64,000 bases of DNA, from NCBI RefSeq assembly GCF_013778455.1, contig NZ_JACEHE010000005.1, forward strand, positions 310,001 to 374,000, given 5' to 3'. Every line of letters starts with the position of its first letter. Position 1 is the first letter of the stretch. This DNA is from Streptomyces himalayensis subsp. himalayensis. Lineage in GTDB: Bacteria > Actinomycetota > Actinomycetes > Streptomycetales > Streptomycetaceae. A program made the translations under genes and the position numbers. The notes beneath the pieces are model-generated. The model had not been told where the DNA came from and made no database searches. It saw only the letters and a program-made list of their open reading frames with translations. Shown in pieces: positions 61,219-64,000 of the stretch.

Positions 61219-61902
61219 TCAGGGCTCGGCCCGCAGATCCTCCTCAAGGTCGTCGTCGGGGCCCAGCGGCTCCAGATCGTCGTCCTCGTCGTCCTCCGGC
61301 TCGTCGTCGAAGACGGAGCTGACGTCGAAGCGGCACGCGACCCGCTGGGGGTCGACCTGTTCGAAGGGGGCGTCCAGCCACTCCCCGGGCTCCGGTGGCT
61401 CGTCGGCGACGGTCACCCACAGCGTGGAGTCGCCCTCCTCGAGGCCGAACTCCTTGTGCCGCGATGCGATCTCATCCGGTTCGAACTCACCGAACAGGAT
61501 GCCCAGCGCACCGTGGGCGGAGCCGTTCGCCGCGCCCCCTGCGGATTCCTCTTCCACGGCCGCGACCCGCTGGGCCTGGGCCATCAGTCGCTGCGGCTCC
61601 ACCACGGCATAGTCGCGGCGGATCAGCACGCTGAGCGCGTTCGGTTCCTCGGGACCCGTGTACGGCGGCAGCGTGTCCTCCGTGCCGGGGATCTCGAAGG
61701 GGGTGACCTCGTCGTAGCGGTCGTAGAGGAGCTCGTCGTACTCCTCGGCCGCCGCGGCCAGCTCGTTGAACGCTTCGTAGACGGCCGGGTCGTCCTCTCC
61801 CGACCTGCGCTCGACCGCTGCCAGGTGGCGGTCGAGCGCAGCCTTGACCGCCTCTGCGGCGGCGCGTACCTCGGCAGCGGTGGGCTGCGCAGCATCAGAC
61901 AT
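61219..61902 (-). CDS. Conserved acidic protein of unknown function
   Basis: 227 aa from ATG 61902 (MSDAAQPTAAEVRAAAEAVK). A helical N-terminal half (ALDRHLAAVERRSGEDDPAV, NELAAAAEEYDELLYDRYDE) is followed by a mixed domain (NALSVLIRRDYAVVEPQRLM, ALGILFGEFEPDEIASRHKE, STLWVTVADEPPEPGEWLD) and a strongly acidic end (DDEPEDDEDDDLEPLGPDDD). No signal peptide, membrane helix or enzyme motif. It is divergent from the DUF5703 gene with only 47 bp between starts. I do not recognise the family. Confidence 0.82.
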   Translation of the reverse strand: MSDAAQPTAAEVRAAAEAVKAALDRHLAAVERRSGEDDPAVYEAFNELAAAAEEYDELLYDRYDEVTPFEIPGTEDTLPPYTGPEEPNALSVLIRRDYAVVEPQRLMAQAQRVAAVEEESAGGAANGSAHGALGILFGEFEPDEIASRHKEFGLEEGDSTLWVTVADEPPEPGEWLDAPFEQVDPQRVACRFDVSSVFDDEPEDDEDDDLEPLGPDDDLEEDLRAEP

Positions 61903-61949
61903 ACTGCAGACGCTATCCGTACGGAGCCTCTGCCCGCACAATAGATGCG

Positions 61950-62138
61950 ATGCCGGAATACGAATTTGTCGACGTGTACGTACCGCGCGGGGTGTCCCGT
62001 AAGGAGACCACACGTCTGCTGACTGACCATGCCGAGTACGGACACTGGGAGCTGGACCGTCTCAGGCTCCACCCGGACGGGAGCCGCAGGGTGCGGCTGC
62101 GCCGACGGATCATCCGCCAGGTACGTGCCACGTGGTGA
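61950..62138 (+). CDS. DUF5703-type small protein
   Basis: 62 aa from ATG 61950: MPEYEFVDVYVPRGVSRKET, then LLTDHAEYGHWELDRLRLHP and a basic C-terminus (RRVRLRRRIIRQVRATW). The size, start and basic tail agree with the Streptomyces DUF5703 family found beside the chaplin genes. It is probably cytoplasmic; the clustered Arg may bind nucleic acid or acidic partners. No functional data known to me. A hairpin (62150-62189) follows. Confidence 0.85.
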   Translation: MPEYEFVDVYVPRGVSRKETTRLLTDHAEYGHWELDRLRLHPDGSRRVRLRRRIIRQVRATW

Positions 62139-62149
62139 CCTGAGACGGC

Positions 62150-62189
62150 GGAACGGAGCGGCCCCGCGGCTGCGGGCCCACTCCGTTCC
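62150..62189. terminator. Terminator after the DUF5703-type gene
   Basis: GGAACGGAG / CTCCGTTCC outer stem with an inner GGCCCCGC / GCGGGCC stem, 12 bp past the stop and upstream of the convergent chpC end. Confidence 0.75.
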
Positions 62190-62281
62190 GTGCACCACCT
62201 CGGTGACATGCGTCACTTGGTGGTCTTCGGCGTGCTGCGCAGATACGTGCGCGCTCTCGGTTACGCCTGCGCTACCCGCAG

Positions 62282-62980
62282 TTACGCGGCCGACCGGGCC
62301 TTGCGGTAGAGCACGGCACCCGCGAGCAGCGCACCCGCGCCCACCGGAAGGACCATGCCCACCGGCAGTGAACTGCCGGTCGCAGCGAGCTGCTCGGCGC
62401 CCTGGGGCGCCGTCACGGTATGCGTCTCCGGCTGGTTCGGGTCGGAGGCGCCCGGGTCCCCGACCGGCGCCTGCGGCTCGTCCGGGTGCGCCGGGTCGGA
62501 GGGCGTGTTGCCCCCCGGCGGTGCCGCCTCGTTGCCGTCCGAGGAGTTGCCGCACTCGTTGTCCGCCGCCGCGTTGCCGAGGCCGCCGACGGTGACGTTG
62601 TTGCCGCAGACGTTGACCGGCACGTCGACCGGCACCTGGATGTTGTTGCCGGAGCCGATGCCGGGCGAGTCGCTCGCGTGACCGCCCGCCTCAGAGCCGC
62701 CGCCGGACGCCTGGTCGTTGCCGTTGTCGCCGTTGTCTTCGGAGACGTTGCCGCAGTCGTTGTCCGCCGCGGGGTTGAGGACCCCGACGACGTTCACCGT
62801 GTTCCCGCACACGTTCACCGGGACGTCCACGGGGACCTGGACACTGTTGCCCGAGAGCACGCCGGGCGAGTCGGAAGCGGTCCCGTTCGCTCCCGAGTCG
62901 GCGTGTGCGTAGCCGCCGGTCATGGCGATTACGCCGGTCGCGGCTGCCAGAGTGAGGCGTTTGCGCGTGACCTGTCGCAT
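62282..62980 (-). CDS. chpC: Long chaplin with sortase anchor (ChpC-like)
   Basis: 232 aa from ATG 62980. A signal peptide (RLTLAAATGVIAMTGGYAHA) precedes two chaplin domains: ASDSPGVLSGNSVQVPVDVP with Cys in NVCGN and NDCGN (about residues 33-78), and ASDSPGIGSGNNIQVPVDVP with NVCGN and NECGN (about 100-145). A Pro/Asp-rich wall-spanning stretch leads to the sortase site LAATG (198-202), a membrane helix and a basic tail. Long chaplins are anchored in the wall and recruit short chaplins into the amyloid coat that lets aerial hyphae emerge. It lies next to chpH, as chpC and chpH do in S. coelicolor. Confidence 0.93.
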   Translation of the reverse strand: MRQVTRKRLTLAAATGVIAMTGGYAHADSGANGTASDSPGVLSGNSVQVPVDVPVNVCGNTVNVVGVLNPAADNDCGNVSEDNGDNGNDQASGGGSEAGGHASDSPGIGSGNNIQVPVDVPVNVCGNNVTVGGLGNAAADNECGNSSDGNEAAPPGGNTPSDPAHPDEPQAPVGDPGASDPNQPETHTVTAPQGAEQLAATGSSLPVGMVLPVGAGALLAGAVLYRKARSAA

Positions 62981-63115
62981 AGGTTTTCCCTGCCTTGTAC
63001 CTTCCGGAATGCGCACGGGCCCGCTTGCACGTGCGCGGAAGATCCGTCGGCCCCGGAGCTCGTCCCGCGAACTCCGGAGCCTAGGACTCAGACCCTCATG
63101 GGGTGGTGCACAACG

Positions 63116-63349
63116 TCAGTCGTTGATGCAGGTGTTGCCGAAGGCGGGGTTCAGCAGCCCGATCACGGAGACGGTGTTGCCACAGACATTCACCGGCACA
63201 TGGATCGGGGCCTGAATGACGTTGCCCGAGAGCACGCCGGGCGAGTTCACAGCGGCACCCTGAGCACCGGCGTCGGCAGCGGCAACACCCGCACCCGCGA
63301 GTACGAGACCACCCGTGGCAGCCGCGGCAGCGACGACCTTCTTGATCAT
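63116..63349 (-). CDS. chpH: Short chaplin (ChpH-like)
   Basis: 77 aa from ATG 63349 with GAGGAGGAAGA just upstream. A signal peptide (KKVVAAAAATGGLVLAGAGV, cleavage near AAADA) leads to one chaplin domain: NSPGVLSGNVIQAPIHVPVN, with the Cys pair in NVCGN and NTCIN expected to form a disulfide. Secreted; assembles into hydrophobic amyloid fibres on aerial hyphae. Same strand as chpC, 135 bp upstream of it. S. coelicolor expresses chpH even in the vegetative phase (recalled). Confidence 0.94.
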   Translation of the reverse strand: MIKKVVAAAAATGGLVLAGAGVAAADAGAQGAAVNSPGVLSGNVIQAPIHVPVNVCGNTVSVIGLLNPAFGNTCIND

Positions 63350-63553
63350 TCTTCCTCCTCATTGGCAAATGCGGCCCCGGTCTCGGACCGCATCATCAGT
63401 AACGAGGAGCCGGTAATCGGGCTACGTCCTTATCGTTCCATTCACTCTTTCTGATAACTGCGCACGTATGGACGATTGTTGGAGTGCCGATTCCTCAGGG
63501 CCCTCCAAGCGAATCGGTCAAGTGCCATGCTCATACATTGAGTTGACATCACG

Positions 63554-64000
63554 TCAGGATGCGTCGATGAACCGGTCCAGTACGCGCACGCCGAACTTGA
63601 GCCCCTCGACCGGGACCCGCTCGTCGACCCCGTGGAACATGCCGGCGAAGTCCAGCTCGGGCGGTAGCTGCAGCGGCGCGAAGCCGAAGCAGCGGATGCC
63701 GAGATCGTCGAAGGACTTCGCGTCCGTACCACCGGAGAGCATGTACGGAACGGCCCGCGCGATCGGGTCCTCGGCACGCAGCGCCGACTGCATCGCGTCG
63801 ACGAGCGAGCCGTCGAAGTCAGTCTCCAGGGCCTTGTCGCTGTGCACGTCCTCGCGCCGGACGCGCGGCCCCAGGATCCGGTCGAGGTCGGCCAGGAACT
63901 CCTCCTCGTACCCCGGCAGGAAGCGCCCGTCCACGTGTGCGGTGGCCTGGCCCGGGATCACGTTCACCTTGTACCCGGCGCCGAGCATGGTCGGGGCCGC
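63554..64000 (-). CDS. M20-family peptidase, 5' end beyond the window
   Basis: About 149 C-terminal residues are visible. VNVIPGQATAHVDGRFLPGY is the end of the dimerisation domain with the conserved DxR-type strand. MLSGGTDAKSFDDLGIRCFG carries the Gly-Gly-Thr-Asp segment, and GMFHGVDERVPVEGLKFGVR carries the last metal-binding His with DERV. These are the hallmarks of zinc aminoacylase/carboxypeptidases of the M20/M25/M40 group. The catalytic first half lies off the right edge, so whether the gene is complete is unknown. It is upstream of chpH on the same strand, with a 204-bp gap (63350-63553) in which no feature besides a probable promoter is seen. Confidence 0.88.
   Translation of the reverse strand, partial: AAPTMLGAGYKVNVIPGQATAHVDGRFLPGYEEEFLADLDRILGPRVRREDVHSDKALETDFDGSLVDAMQSALRAEDPIARAVPYMLSGGTDAKSFDDLGIRCFGFAPLQLPPELDFAGMFHGVDERVPVEGLKFGVRVLDRFIDAS

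Noticed and set aside
58389-61247. 950-codon open frame antisense to the RecD-like gene
   Set aside because: Composition is that of a GC shadow; the plus-strand frame shows RecD2 motifs, a coupled GTG start and a proper terminator.

Overview
The window looks like a piece of a Streptomyces (or very close relative) chromosome. It has very high GC with strong third-position GC bias, many GTG starts, a Pup-proteasome locus, mycothiol biosynthesis (mshC), an F420-type LLM oxidoreductase and chaplin surface proteins. From 7 kb rightward the gene order follows what I recall of the S. coelicolor core between about SCO1631 and SCO1676; this is memory, not a search.

Left edge (1-6.7 kb) is accessory and damaged. 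A short minus-strand module (frameshifted secreted protein, polytopic membrane protein, second membrane protein cut by the window) lies where the 3' two thirds of an SKI2-like helicase gene should be; only the helicase 5' end and its promoter remain. An intact lipid-kinase gene follows, then a graveyard: a tatC 3'-end copy, an IS3 orfB remnant, a second degraded kinase gene, and a decayed 2-kb TnpB element inserted into that kinase copy.

6.7-22.3 kb, nearly all minus strand: tatC-tatA, two small conserved genes, the WYL regulators pafC-pafB, two FKBP isomerases, pafA, an MFS exporter with a divergent LacI regulator, prcA-prcB, a broken endonuclease VII gene, pup, dop and arc. Together these give a complete pupylation and proteasome pathway: Pup tag, PafA ligase, Dop depupylase, ARC unfoldase and 20S core.

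22.5-34 kb: ferredoxin, a secreted FG-GAP-like protein, tRNA m1A58 methyltransferase, an M50 protease with CBS domains, a RecB/Cas4-like nuclease, a NarL response regulator, two tandem orphan peptide-binding lipoproteins and a HAD phosphatase. 34-43.4 kb: metH, divergent from the glycerol regulon gylR-glpF-glpK-glpD. 43.6-48.1 kb: a GntR regulator and a ribose-type ABC importer that share an operator. 48.3-54.8 kb: PAC2 protein, mshC, the SCO1664-like/DUF3090/phosphatase trio and corA. 54.8-64 kb: a MITE-like element, ferritin-like protein, LLM oxidoreductase, aldo/keto reductase, a RecD-like protein with degraded ATPase motifs, small conserved genes, chpC, chpH and a truncated M20 peptidase gene.

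The most interesting signal joins distant parts of the window. Sequences matching the RecA-NDp (PafBC-type) DNA-damage promoter, TTGTCRGTG-N8-TANNNT, precede three repair-type genes: the helicase remnant, the RecB-like nuclease and the RecD-like protein. The pafB-pafC regulator pair lies in the same window.
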